A stretch of 12,562 bases of DNA, from NCBI GenBank assembly GCA_017553815.1, contig JAFZJT010000089.1, positions 1 through 12,562 on the forward strand, given 5' to 3'. Shown one piece after another: positions 1-6,221 of the stretch. Position 1 is the stretch's first letter; every line of letters starts with the position of its first letter. This DNA is from Clostridia bacterium. Its GTDB lineage: Bacteria; Bacillota_A; Clostridia; Christensenellales; CAG-138. Under the pieces are notes generated by a model. That model ran no database searches, was not told the origin of the DNA, and saw only the letters and a list, made by a program, of their open reading frames with translations. The translations under genes and the position numbers were made by a program.

Positions 1-261
1 CACGACGGTATCCTCAAGCATCGGCGTGACCGCCGCTTCGTCCGAGGGGTCGATTCCAAGCCTCAGCGCCTTTAGGCCGATGGCGCGGAACATCGCGCCC
101 GTGTCCACATGAATCAACCCGAAGAGCGAAGCAAGCTCCTTTGCAACGGTGCTCTTGCCCGCGCTCGCTGGGCCGTCTATCGCCACGGCGAAGACCTTTT
201 CTTCGATGGGTTCGTTGGTTTCGTTTTTGACCGCGCATGCGGTGCAGTCGGTTTCGTACAT
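1..261 (-). CDS. cmk: Cytidylate kinase, N-terminal part (runs off the window)
   Basis: Cytidylate kinase phosphorylates CMP and dCMP with ATP in the cytoplasm, feeding CTP and dCTP synthesis. The 87 visible residues hold the family signature: an AIDGPASAGKSTVAKEL P-loop at about 27-44 and an HVDTGAMFRA substrate-binding segment at about 51-60, where relatives usually read Y-L-D-T-G-A-M-Y-R. About 22 residues precede the first core strand, a little longer than usual, and include a C-T-A-C cysteine pair. No other in-frame ATG is available. GGAGG lies 7 bases upstream of the ATG. In many Clostridia cmk follows a BaiN-type flavoprotein gene, as it does here. The C-terminal part is outside the window, so intactness cannot be judged. 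Identity is secure from the P-loop and DTGAM pair. Confidence 0.93.
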   Translation of the reverse strand, partial: MYETDCTACAVKNETNEPIEEKVFAVAIDGPASAGKSTVAKELASLFGLIHVDTGAMFRAIGLKALRLGIDPSDEAAVTPMLEDTVV

Positions 262-309
262 ATTTGCCTCCGTTAAATAGTTGTTTTTCAATGTATTCAT
301 TCAAAAGCT

Positions 310-469
310 GAAAACCGCAGGTTTTCAATTTAGCTGTTTTGCGAAGCAAAACTATTTAGCTATCCCGCAGGGATAATTTACCTGCGAGTGAAGCGAGCAA
401 TTTAGCTAAACTCGCCTTTCGGCAAGCTAAATTGCGCTTTCAGCACAGCTAAATTCGGCTTCACCGAGC
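310..469. repeat. Hairpin array A with AATTTAGCT linkers
   Basis: Between the flavoprotein stop codon and cmk lies a string of short palindromes joined by AATTTAGCT or a near variant. Clear members are GAAAACC-GCA-GGTTTTC (310-326), GTTTTGC-GAA-GCAAAAC (336-352) and TATCCC-GCA-GGGATA (361-375). Weaker members run to TTCGG-CTTCA-CCGAG at about 455-469. Arms differ from unit to unit but still pair, and the clearest loops are GNA triloops. The array abuts the TAA of the upstream gene. If transcribed it would fold into consecutive hairpins inside the presumed operon message. It does not have the fixed repeats and spacers of CRISPR. Confidence 0.7.
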
Positions 470-1762
470 TTAATATGCCCTGGTAGACGAGCTGCCCGCC
501 ACCGCGCCGGTTGACCACGCTATCTGCAGATTGAACCCGCCCGTGCAGGCATCCGCGTCGATGACCTCGCCCGCAAAAAACAGGCCCGGGATAAGCTTCG
601 ACTCCATCGTGCGCGGGTCTATCTCCTTTATCGAAACGCCGCCGCGCGTGATTATCGCTTCCTCGATGGGTCGAGCGCGCTTGACCGTTAAAGTCATGCA
701 CTTGAGCGTTTCCGCTATCGAACTGCGTTCCTCTCGCGTCAGCTCGTCTATCGTGCGCGAAGGTTCGACCCTTGCGAGCATCAAAACGGTGTCTATAAGC
801 CGCGAGGGCAGAAGCTCCACCATCGCGTTGTTGACCTGCTTATGCTTATACTTTTCAAAATCCCGCAGCAGCCTTGCGTCGAGCTGTTCGGGAGTTAGCC
901 CCGGCTTGAGGTCTATCTCCAGCCTCGCCCCCTCGGGCGAATCCGCAAGATAGCTCGATGCGCTGAGCACCAGCGGCCCGCTCACGCCGAAATGCGTGAA
1001 CAGCATCTCCCCAAGCTCCTCGTAAACGGGCTTTTGTTTCTTCGCCTTTTTGCCCGAATTCTCGGCGTTTTTCTCGGCTTTATATGCGCGAAGGGTAACG
1101 TTTTTCAGGGAAAGCCCCATGAGCTCACAAGGCCAATCTTCCTCCGTTTCAAACGGTATCAGCGAGGGCTTCGGCGCAACGACGGTATGCCCGAACCGCT
1201 CCGCAAAGGCGTAGCCGTCGCCCGTGGAGCCCGTTGAGGAATACGAAAGCCCGCCCGTTGCGATTATCAATCGGTCGTACTCGCGCCTTCCGCCGTGCAT
1301 CCCCGCCATCGTCAGAAGAAATCTGCCGTTTTCGCCGTCCTCCCCCGCGATATGCTCAATACTTTGAACATAGGTGCCGAGCAGAAGCCTTGCGCCGCAT
1401 TTTGAAGCATGGCTCACGAGCGCCCTTATAACGTCGCTCGATTTATCGCTCTCGGGGAAATACCTTCCGCCGCGCTCAAGCTTCGCGGGAACGCCCTCGC
1501 TTTTAAGTATCTCAAGGATATCGTCCGAGAAAAAAGCATCGAACGCGCTGTATAAAAAGCGCCCGTTGCGCGGAATATTCTTCAAAAATTCGTCGCGGTC
1601 GGCGGCGTTCGTTATATTACAGCGCCCCTTGCCCGTTAGGTAGAGCTTGCGCCCCGCCCGCTCGTTGCGGTCGATTATCTCAACCTTCGCGCCTTCCTTT
1701 GCCGCGATCGCGCCCGCGATCAGGCCCGCCGCGCCCGCGCCGATAATGCCGATTTTCACCAT
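470..1762 (-). CDS. BaiN/HI0933-family FAD-dependent oxidoreductase
   Basis: A 430-residue flavoprotein of the HI0933/BaiN/YhiN family (annotated as NAD(P)/FAD-dependent oxidoreductase or 'aminoacetone oxidase family'). A Rossmann GAGAAG dinucleotide-binding motif lies at 8-13 and is followed by the acidic end of strand 2 (VEIIDRN). The family block RKLYLTGKGRCNITN is at about 38-52. A second block, ATGGLSYSSTGSTGDGY, is mid-protein, and the C-terminus has the FAD-contacting GEVIDAD-CTGGFNLQIAWSTG. Length is slightly above the usual 400-410 because of a lysine-rich insert near 228-245. GGGAG precedes the ATG. BaiN of bile-acid 7-dehydroxylating clostridia is a relative, but most family members have no proven substrate, so no bile-acid role is claimed. 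It lies between surE and cmk, probably in one transcript. Confidence 0.9.
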   Translation of the reverse strand: MVKIGIIGAGAAGLIAGAIAAKEGAKVEIIDRNERAGRKLYLTGKGRCNITNAADRDEFLKNIPRNGRFLYSAFDAFFSDDILEILKSEGVPAKLERGGRYFPESDKSSDVIRALVSHASKCGARLLLGTYVQSIEHIAGEDGENGRFLLTMAGMHGGRREYDRLIIATGGLSYSSTGSTGDGYAFAERFGHTVVAPKPSLIPFETEEDWPCELMGLSLKNVTLRAYKAEKNAENSGKKAKKQKPVYEELGEMLFTHFGVSGPLVLSASSYLADSPEGARLEIDLKPGLTPEQLDARLLRDFEKYKHKQVNNAMVELLPSRLIDTVLMLARVEPSRTIDELTREERSSIAETLKCMTLTVKRARPIEEAIITRGGVSIKEIDPRTMESKLIPGLFFAGEVIDADACTGGFNLQIAWSTGAVAGSSSTRAY

Positions 1763-1788
1763 AATTCTCCCTTATTTCATGTTTCCCA

Positions 1789-1886
1789 AGCCTTCTCCTT
1801 GAGGAGAAGGTGGCTGAGGCGGAGCAACGCTCCGCGAAGACGGATGAGGTGGACACCTGCACAGATCCCGCGAGGGATCTGAATCG
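1789..1886 (+). repeat. CCTTCTCC-type palindromic intergenic repeat, copy 1
   Basis: A composite repeat fills the gap between surE and the flavoprotein gene. It starts with a palindrome, arms CCTTCTCC and GGAGAAGG around TTGA (1791-1810). A second hairpin follows, GCGGAGC-AAC-GCTCCGC (1819-1835), then the segment GACGGATGAGGTGGACACC, and a third hairpin, AGATCCC-GCGA-GGGATCT (1863-1880). A shortened copy in the opposite orientation lies at 8096-8146. Repeats of this general form are familiar from intergenic regions of gut Clostridia (recollection, not a search). No coding capacity is seen. It probably behaves as a non-autonomous mobile or RNA-structured element. Confidence 0.75.
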
Positions 1887-1890
1887 GATT

Positions 1891-2658
1891 TTAATAATTC
1901 TTCTCCGCGATATGCGCTATCTTCGCAAGCTGCTCATAGTCCGTTATATCGTATTTAAGCGGCGTAACGGTCACGAAGCCGTCGCGGATGTATTTCTCAT
2001 CCGAAGTATCGTTTTCGGGGCATTCGGTTATCTTCTCCGAAGGCGTGCGGTATCCGAAGCCGCCGTCCTCAAGCTCCACTTTTTCGTATTCATCCGCATA
2101 GAATTGCTCGGCGAGATACGCGGCGCGGATGCCGCTGTACCTCTCCCTCGGCAGGAACGGATAATTGACGTTCAAAAGCCGCTTTTCCTCGGTGGTGCAG
2201 GAGAAAAACAGCTCGAAATTCTCGGCGAAATGCGCCGCCGCGTCGTCGAAATAATCGAGCTTTATCGTGTCGCGCGAAACGGCTATCGAGCGAAAGCCGA
2301 GCATCGCGGCTTCGGCGGCCGCGCTGACCGTGCCAGAATACAGCACGTCCGTTCCGATATTGCCCGCCTGATTGATGCCCGAAACCACCGCGTCCGGCCT
2401 CCATTTGAGATGCTGGAGCACGAATCGCGTGCAGTCCGCCGGCGTTCCGTCCACGCAGATGGCCTCCGCCGCACGAACGCCCTCTATCTCGATTTTCTCG
2501 ACCAGCAAAGGCTTTTTGAGCGTTAAGCCGTGGCTTACACAGCTTTGATTGAATTTCGGCGCGCAGATAAGAAGCTCGTGCTCCTTTGAAAGCGCGCGGC
2601 AGAGCGCCGCTATGCCCGGGGCAAAATAGCCGTCGTCATTTGTTATCAAAAGCTTCAT
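1891..2658 (-). CDS. surE: 5'/3'-nucleotidase SurE
   Basis: SurE is a metal-dependent phosphatase that removes phosphate from nucleoside 5'- and 3'-monophosphates, and in some species from short polyphosphate; it is linked to stress and stationary-phase survival. The ATG at 2658 gives 255 residues, normal for the family, starting MKLLITNDDG as SurE proteins typically do. Metal-ligand positions are D8, D9, S39 (APKFNQS) and N96 (VVSGINQAGNIGTD). The SGTVSAAAEAAMLG block follows. A TTG two codons upstream (2664) is an alternative start: GGAG lies 5 bases before the TTG and 11 before the ATG, but the conserved N-terminus favours the ATG. It appears to be the first gene of a surE-flavoprotein-cmk transcript, with a consensus-like promoter just upstream. 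Confidence 0.94.
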   Translation of the reverse strand: MKLLITNDDGYFAPGIAALCRALSKEHELLICAPKFNQSCVSHGLTLKKPLLVEKIEIEGVRAAEAICVDGTPADCTRFVLQHLKWRPDAVVSGINQAGNIGTDVLYSGTVSAAAEAAMLGFRSIAVSRDTIKLDYFDDAAAHFAENFELFFSCTTEEKRLLNVNYPFLPRERYSGIRAAYLAEQFYADEYEKVELEDGGFGYRTPSEKITECPENDTSDEKYIRDGFVTVTPLKYDITDYEQLAKIAHIAEKNY

Positions 2659-2704
2659 ATTCAATGTTTCTCCGATTCTTTTGCTTACATATTTACTCGA
2701 TTTT

Positions 2705-2733
2705 ATTATATCAAATCAAACGCGGGTTTTCAA
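2705..2733 (-). promoter_or_regulatory. Sigma-A-type promoter of the surE transcript
   Basis: On the minus strand a -35 TTGAAA (2733-2728) is separated by 17 bases from a perfect -10 TATAAT (2710-2705). The expected transcription start is about 40 bases before the surE ATG. Spacing and hexamers match a housekeeping promoter. Confidence 0.8.
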
Positions 2734-2807
2734 ATGATGGGGAAAATAAAATGGCGTTAATGTCGTCTATTCTCGAAGGAACCGGCTAGTCAACAAACCA
2801 AATAGAG

Positions 2808-2841
2808 CAAAACGCTACATATTCATTCAAGCAGCGTTTTG
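2808..2841 (-). terminator. Nine-base-pair hairpin downstream of the helicase gene, possible weak terminator
   Basis: CAAAACGCT (2808-2816) pairs perfectly with AGCGTTTTG (2833-2841) around a 16-base loop. It lies 85 bases beyond the helicase stop codon and upstream of the surE promoter. On the minus strand the stem is followed by a moderately U-rich stretch (CTCTATTTGG) rather than a clean U run. A terminator for the island transcript is plausible; a border feature of the AT-rich segment is the alternative. Confidence 0.4.
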
Positions 2842-2925
2842 GCACAAGTCACGGTATTTCTTTCTTATCATATTTGAAGCATAGGAACTGCTCTCATTCA
2901 TCGATAAAAGCTGATTGTTCAGTCT

Positions 2926-4740
2926 TTATACATACGGCTTATAGTACTTTGTCGTCTTGTTTTTGGTTATAGTATTAACAACAGCATCAAGAAAAGCCTC
3001 TTTGTTTGGCACACTGATTTCAAAAGCTTTGTTATTTCTCGTGTTCCAAAGGATTCCCTTTTCAACTCCAAGAGCGACAACATAACAGGCGCACTGTAGA
3101 AAATGCTCATGGGTTAATTCCGAAACGAATTTAAGTTCATAAACAATACCGTCTTTAACCACATCCGCAATTCCTCTTGCAGAAAAGGCACGCGCCCCTC
3201 CTTTTTCTTCTGCAACATCAATGCAACAATCCACCTGCACCTCTTCATCTCTTTTCAGCTTTGTGTGCAGTCTGTCTGCAATCAGCGCCTCGGCTTCTTT
3301 AGTCACAAACGGCAACTCAACCTGCATTTGATATCTATCTTGATTGGTTTCAAACGATGTAAGAAGCAGTATTTTTGATTCTAAATCCATCATTTTAATT
3401 TTGTCATCATATAAGCCTCTCTTTTCATGATGAATAAGCAGGTGAAATTCAATGCCCTTATCAATATCATATTTATCAAAATACATTGCTTCTTGATAAA
3501 TGCCGATGCAGGGCGAAAGATCGATTAAGCCATCGTTTTTCTTAACTGCAATTACACTGTCATCCAATGCCGGGATCGGTTTGCATTCTAATAGAGAAAA
3601 GCATTTTTCAACATCTTCCCTATACTTGAAATCAAACATTGAAGATATATCCATATCCCGCATTTTAAGCTTTTCGTCAATCGGTGCTGCCAGCGTCGTT
3701 TCAGATAGCATTGGCTCATTGCTATCCACAAAAATGATTCTTTCTTTTCCTCTGCTTGCGGCTACGCAAAAAATATTCCGTAGTATTTCATATGACTGCT
3801 GAGGCTTTGATACTCGCGTCCCCCAGTAGCTCTCTGTATAATCAAACACAACACAAATCTTTCGTTCAAGCCCTTTGCTACTGTCAAACGTAGTGAAAAT
3901 AGCAGTTTTATCTGAAGGTCCAGCAGTTCCAAACGAATCACTATCGGCTATACTCGCGTAAACGGTATTTTTATTGAATACGTCGGAGTTATCAGCTTCT
4001 AATCGATTCAAAGTTCTTGAGAGAGCGCCATATCTTGCTCCTAAACATAAAACGTCTTTCGGATCTTGTGTGGCTAAAAAACCAACAATTAAATCTTCTT
4101 TCATATTCTCAACAACGCAATTAACATTAACTCCAACAATTCTCTTTTGCCAAATTCTTCCGAGCTTTGCTGCTAAATCCGCCGACAAGCGAAAACACTT
4201 GGTAAACTCCAGCTTTATGTGTTTACCAAGAAACCGATCAATAAACTCTGATACATTTAAGGTCGTATCATCGTAAATTTTCTGTTGCATATCTCCAACA
4301 GCGATTATTTGCATTTGTGAGTTTGTGGATTTTACATATTCCAGCAATTCGGCGAACTCAGTTTTTATGTCCTGATACTCATCAATTATCAGCACATCAT
4401 ATTTGGGCACTGGCGGTTTCTTTTCATTGAATAAACCTATCGCTTCATTTATGCTGGCACTCACGCCAATGCATTTTAAGCGCATAAACGCAAATCCATG
4501 ATAATTAGTCACAGTTGCATTTTTAACTTTTATTTTTGTTTTCGCATCTATTTTAAGCAGTTTATTGTACGTTAGATAGAGAATCTTCTTTCCCGCGGGA
4601 AGCTTTTCGCATAGCAATTGAATCGTAGTCGTCTTTCCACTGCCAATGCACGCCTCAATAAGAATATTATGCCCTTGGAGTGCTTTTTCAACAAAGTATT
4701 CCTGTTCATCAGAAAGAGATATACTCATATTGTTCTTCAT
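2926..4740 (-). CDS. Superfamily 1 (UvrD-like) helicase with C-terminal PD-(D/E)XK nuclease-like domain
   Basis: A 604-residue protein unlike any named gene I recognise, but with readable domains. The N-terminal part is a UvrD-like SF1 helicase/ATPase: Q-motif LSDEQ (9-13), Walker A GSGKT (33-37), LYLTYNKLL motif Ia (54-62), VTNYHGF (77-83), Walker B DEYQD (120-124) and motif III VGDMQQKIY (148-156). Mid-protein are a motif V-like FDSSKGLE and a motif VI-like VAASRGKERIIFV, whose arginine would be the finger. The C-terminus resembles a RecB/Cas4-type nuclease: D526, E535-L-K537 in a strand, and Q549xxxY553. The pattern suggests an enzyme that unwinds and cuts or degrades DNA. It is much shorter than AddA or RecB. 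GAGGT lies 7 bases before the ATG. No clear promoter precedes it, so cotranscription with the exonuclease gene upstream (gap 133 bp) is likely. The gene is visibly AT-rich compared with its chromosomal neighbours, suggesting transfer. Confidence 0.8.
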   Translation of the reverse strand: MKNNMSISLSDEQEYFVEKALQGHNILIEACIGSGKTTTIQLLCEKLPAGKKILYLTYNKLLKIDAKTKIKVKNATVTNYHGFAFMRLKCIGVSASINEAIGLFNEKKPPVPKYDVLIIDEYQDIKTEFAELLEYVKSTNSQMQIIAVGDMQQKIYDDTTLNVSEFIDRFLGKHIKLEFTKCFRLSADLAAKLGRIWQKRIVGVNVNCVVENMKEDLIVGFLATQDPKDVLCLGARYGALSRTLNRLEADNSDVFNKNTVYASIADSDSFGTAGPSDKTAIFTTFDSSKGLERKICVVFDYTESYWGTRVSKPQQSYEILRNIFCVAASRGKERIIFVDSNEPMLSETTLAAPIDEKLKMRDMDISSMFDFKYREDVEKCFSLLECKPIPALDDSVIAVKKNDGLIDLSPCIGIYQEAMYFDKYDIDKGIEFHLLIHHEKRGLYDDKIKMMDLESKILLLTSFETNQDRYQMQVELPFVTKEAEALIADRLHTKLKRDEEVQVDCCIDVAEEKGGARAFSARGIADVVKDGIVYELKFVSELTHEHFLQCACYVVALGVEKGILWNTRNNKAFEISVPNKEAFLDAVVNTITKNKTTKYYKPYV

Positions 4741-4873
4741 GGGTTGACCTCGCTTTCAAAACAACATAGCGTAATTCAACGTTGCACGGTATTTACATTG
4801 CCGCATTTATGTAATAAGGGTAGCGCCAACAGGAACTGATCATCAGTAATCAGCATTAAACATATTCTTTTTC

Positions 4874-5455
4874 TTATTCAGTGTTAATCTGAGCATGAGC
4901 GTATTTATCAAGCCCATGCCCCAACAGCACCATGATTCGCAATTCATCAACCGCATCGTAAAGTGCATTATGTTTCTCGCAGTAAAAAGAACCTGTAAGA
5001 AGCGGCATGATAGCTTCGACACTGTAATTACGTTTTAATCTTCCTGTTCTACAATAATCAGCATTTTCGGGTAATGCTTTATTATACTGTTTGTAAGCAG
5101 CAAGACGCATAATATCAAACCACTTATATGCCTTTAACTCAGGCAAATGATTATAATCAAATTTAGCGTTATAGGCAAAAATCGAATCAATGTTATTCTT
5201 TTCCAATGTTTCAATAATGTCTGACATCACATTGGCCCTTATATCTTTCATGCAGGCTTTAATTCTTTTCATTTCTAAAACAAGCGAAAACATCCCTCCT
5301 ATATCGCACTCCGGCGTGATGATATAATACTTTGCTGTTTTAGGCGCAAAAGTATTTGAATCAGCAATAACTATGCCAATCGACATGGCATCATTATCCC
5401 AATTAGTTTCTATATCAATAACAGCAAAGCAAGCGTTTCTTTCGCTATTATTCAT
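4874..5455 (-). CDS. DEDDh-family 3'-5' exonuclease (DnaQ-like)
   Basis: A 193-residue exonuclease-fold protein of the DnaQ/RNase T type, which removes nucleotides from 3' ends of DNA or RNA with two metal ions. All five catalytic positions are visible: D14 and E16 in VIDIETNW (Exo I), D100 in YNAKFDYNHL (Exo II), and H162 and D167 in KHNALYDAVDEL (Exo III), the DEDDh arrangement. The protein is essentially a stand-alone domain. The start is decided by a perfect GGAGG 7 bases before the ATG at 5455; an ATG at 5488 in the same frame lacks such a site. An extended -10 promoter lies upstream. It is the first gene of the AT-rich two-gene segment and probably works with, or is at least coexpressed with, the helicase-nuclease downstream. 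The substrate (DNA or RNA) cannot be told from sequence. Confidence 0.82.
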   Translation of the reverse strand: MNNSERNACFAVIDIETNWDNDAMSIGIVIADSNTFAPKTAKYYIITPECDIGGMFSLVLEMKRIKACMKDIRANVMSDIIETLEKNNIDSIFAYNAKFDYNHLPELKAYKWFDIMRLAAYKQYNKALPENADYCRTGRLKRNYSVEAIMPLLTGSFYCEKHNALYDAVDELRIMVLLGHGLDKYAHAQINTE

Positions 5456-5506
5456 TTTCACACCTCCACAGTTACTAAGCAAACACATAATTCCCTATTT
5501 ATAGCA

Positions 5507-5515
5507 ATTATATCA
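5507..5515 (-). promoter_or_regulatory. Extended -10 promoter of the exonuclease-helicase pair
   Basis: On the minus strand TGATATAAT (5515-5507) is a perfect -10 with the extended TG dinucleotide. No good -35 is seen at 16-18 bases, as is common for extended -10 promoters. It lies about 52 bases upstream of the exonuclease ATG and has no gene between it and that start. Confidence 0.55.
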
Positions 5516-5521
5516 CGAGTT

Positions 5522-5534
5522 GTATTTCAAATAC
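5522..5534. promoter_or_regulatory. Perfect 13-base palindrome, candidate operator
   Basis: GTATTT-C-AAATAC is perfectly palindromic around base 5528. It lies between the expected -35 and -10 positions of the exonuclease promoter, where a bound repressor would block transcription. The binder is unknown; the XRE-type regulator encoded nearby is one candidate, but nothing in the sequence proves a link. Confidence 0.35.
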
Positions 5535-5729
5535 TATGGTATTCTTAACTCTTATAATTTATGGCTTTTTATAACCTTTGTCAAATTATTACCGAGTAAG
5601 ACACAACTGTTTTTGTCTATTAGCTGTACCGTCCTTTCAAACTCATTATTAGACATAATTATAGTACTTATAGTCCTATCCTGGCAAGTGCTAATGAATA
5701 TTGGTTAAACTGTATTCGAGGTGATGATT

Positions 5730-5942
5730 TTGAAACTGCGTATACGCGATTTGCGCGAGGATAACGACCTGACCCAGCAGCGGGTCGCCGAAATGCTTCT
5801 TTGCTGCCAATCGCTCTATTCCAAATATGAGCGCGGCGAAAGGGAGATTCCCCTGCGCCTTTTGATAGCGCTTGCGGATTATTACGGCGTCAGCCTCGAC
5901 TATCTTACCTGCCGCACCGATGAGCCGAATATGAACGCTTGA
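5730..5942 (+). CDS. Small XRE-family helix-turn-helix regulator
   Basis: A 70-residue Cro/CI-type DNA-binding protein consisting of little more than the HTH domain. Residues of the five-helix fold are plain: LRIRDLREDNDLTQQRVAEML, then the recognition region CCQSLYSKYERGEREIP, then LRLLIALADYYGVSLDYLTCRTDEP. The closing DYYGVSLDYL motif is typical of Firmicute XRE proteins. The best start is TTG at 5730, with GAGGTG ending 6 bases upstream. An ATG at 5724 and GTG at 5721 fall on or against that Shine-Dalgarno sequence and are unlikely. A terminator follows the stop directly, so it is probably monocistronic. Base composition resembles the GC-rich chromosome rather than the AT-rich island to its left. 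Its targets are unknown; autoregulation or control of the adjacent island are possibilities only. Confidence 0.88.
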   Translation: MKLRIRDLREDNDLTQQRVAEMLLCCQSLYSKYERGEREIPLRLLIALADYYGVSLDYLTCRTDEPNMNA

Positions 5943-5944
5943 TC

Positions 5945-5970
5945 AGACCGAAAAGGTCTTTTTTGTTTTT
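5945..5970 (+). terminator. Rho-independent terminator after the XRE gene
   Basis: AGACC (5945-5949) pairs with GGTCT (5955-5959) around GAAAA, followed by TTTTTGTTTTT. The short stem starts 3 bases after the stop codon, and the long T tract makes it convincing. Confidence 0.8.
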
Positions 5971-5985
5971 GGGGCGCGCATTTTC

Positions 5986-6115
5986 CCATTTGAAATTGAA
6001 ATTCCGAATGAATTCCCACCTCAATGTTCCGCAGGAACGCATCATGCGCCAACGGCGCGCATCATTTGCCGCAGGCAAGCATCATGCGCCGACAGGCGCA
6101 CATCATTTGAATTTC
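5986..6115. repeat. Hairpin array B with ATCATT/GCATCAT linkers
   Basis: A chain of short palindromes in the gap before spoIIGA. It contains a degenerate GAAATTCC-GAAT-GAATTCC, then GTTCC-GCA-GGAAC (6026-6038), GCGCC-AAC-GGCGC (6046-6058), TTGCC-GCA-GGCAA (6066-6078) and TGCGCC-GACA-GGCGCA (6085-6100). They are joined by short CATCAT-type linkers and close with TTTGAATTTCC. The same order of units returns, with changed but still pairing bases, in the first half of array D (8175-8304). Confidence 0.75.
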
Positions 6116-6145
6116 CCCCTTTCCCGCCATTTTTCTCCACCCTCG

Positions 6146-6174
6146 TTCGACCCTCTTCCCCCGCCTTTTATGCT
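6146..6174 (+). promoter_or_regulatory. Candidate spoIIGA promoter with a Spo0A-box-like element
   Basis: TTCGACC (6146-6152) differs by one base from the Spo0A box TTCGACA. It can also be read as a weak -35 (TTCGAC), 17 bases before TATGCT (6169-6174) or 22 bases before TAACAT. In Bacillus subtilis the spoIIG promoter is activated by phosphorylated Spo0A and has unusually long spacing. That precedent makes the site interesting, but the match is modest. Confidence 0.35.
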
Positions 6175-6190
6175 AACATATCCGTATCGG

Positions 6191-6205
6191 GCGGAAGTCC
6201 TCCGC
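6191..6205 (+). other. Small leader hairpin before the spoIIGA ribosome binding site
   Basis: GCGGA-AGTCC-TCCGC forms a 5-bp stem ending 4 bases before the GGAGG (6210-6214) that serves spoIIGA. It could influence translation start; no riboswitch fold was recognised. Confidence 0.35.
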
Positions 6206-6221
6206 AGATGGAGGAAAAGGG

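Noticed and set aside
14..349. Minus-strand open frame overlapping the cmk start.
   Set aside because: It is out of frame with the clear P-loop kinase reading, and its upper part is translated from the hairpin array.
5456..5488. Upstream ATG adding eleven residues to the exonuclease.
   Set aside because: The GGAGG lies inside that extension, exactly 7 bases before the downstream ATG at 5455. The extra residues (MCLLSNCGGVK) encode the ribosome binding site.
5520..5708. Plus-strand open frame of 62 codons in the AT-rich gap before the XRE gene.
   Set aside because: No ribosome binding site or recognisable motif. It overlaps the minus-strand promoter of the exonuclease gene and reads like chance in AT-rich DNA.
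2665..5729. A tRNA gene or integrase marking the island border.
   Set aside because: No cloverleaf-like sequence, integrase or direct-repeat att pair could be seen on either side of the AT-rich segment.
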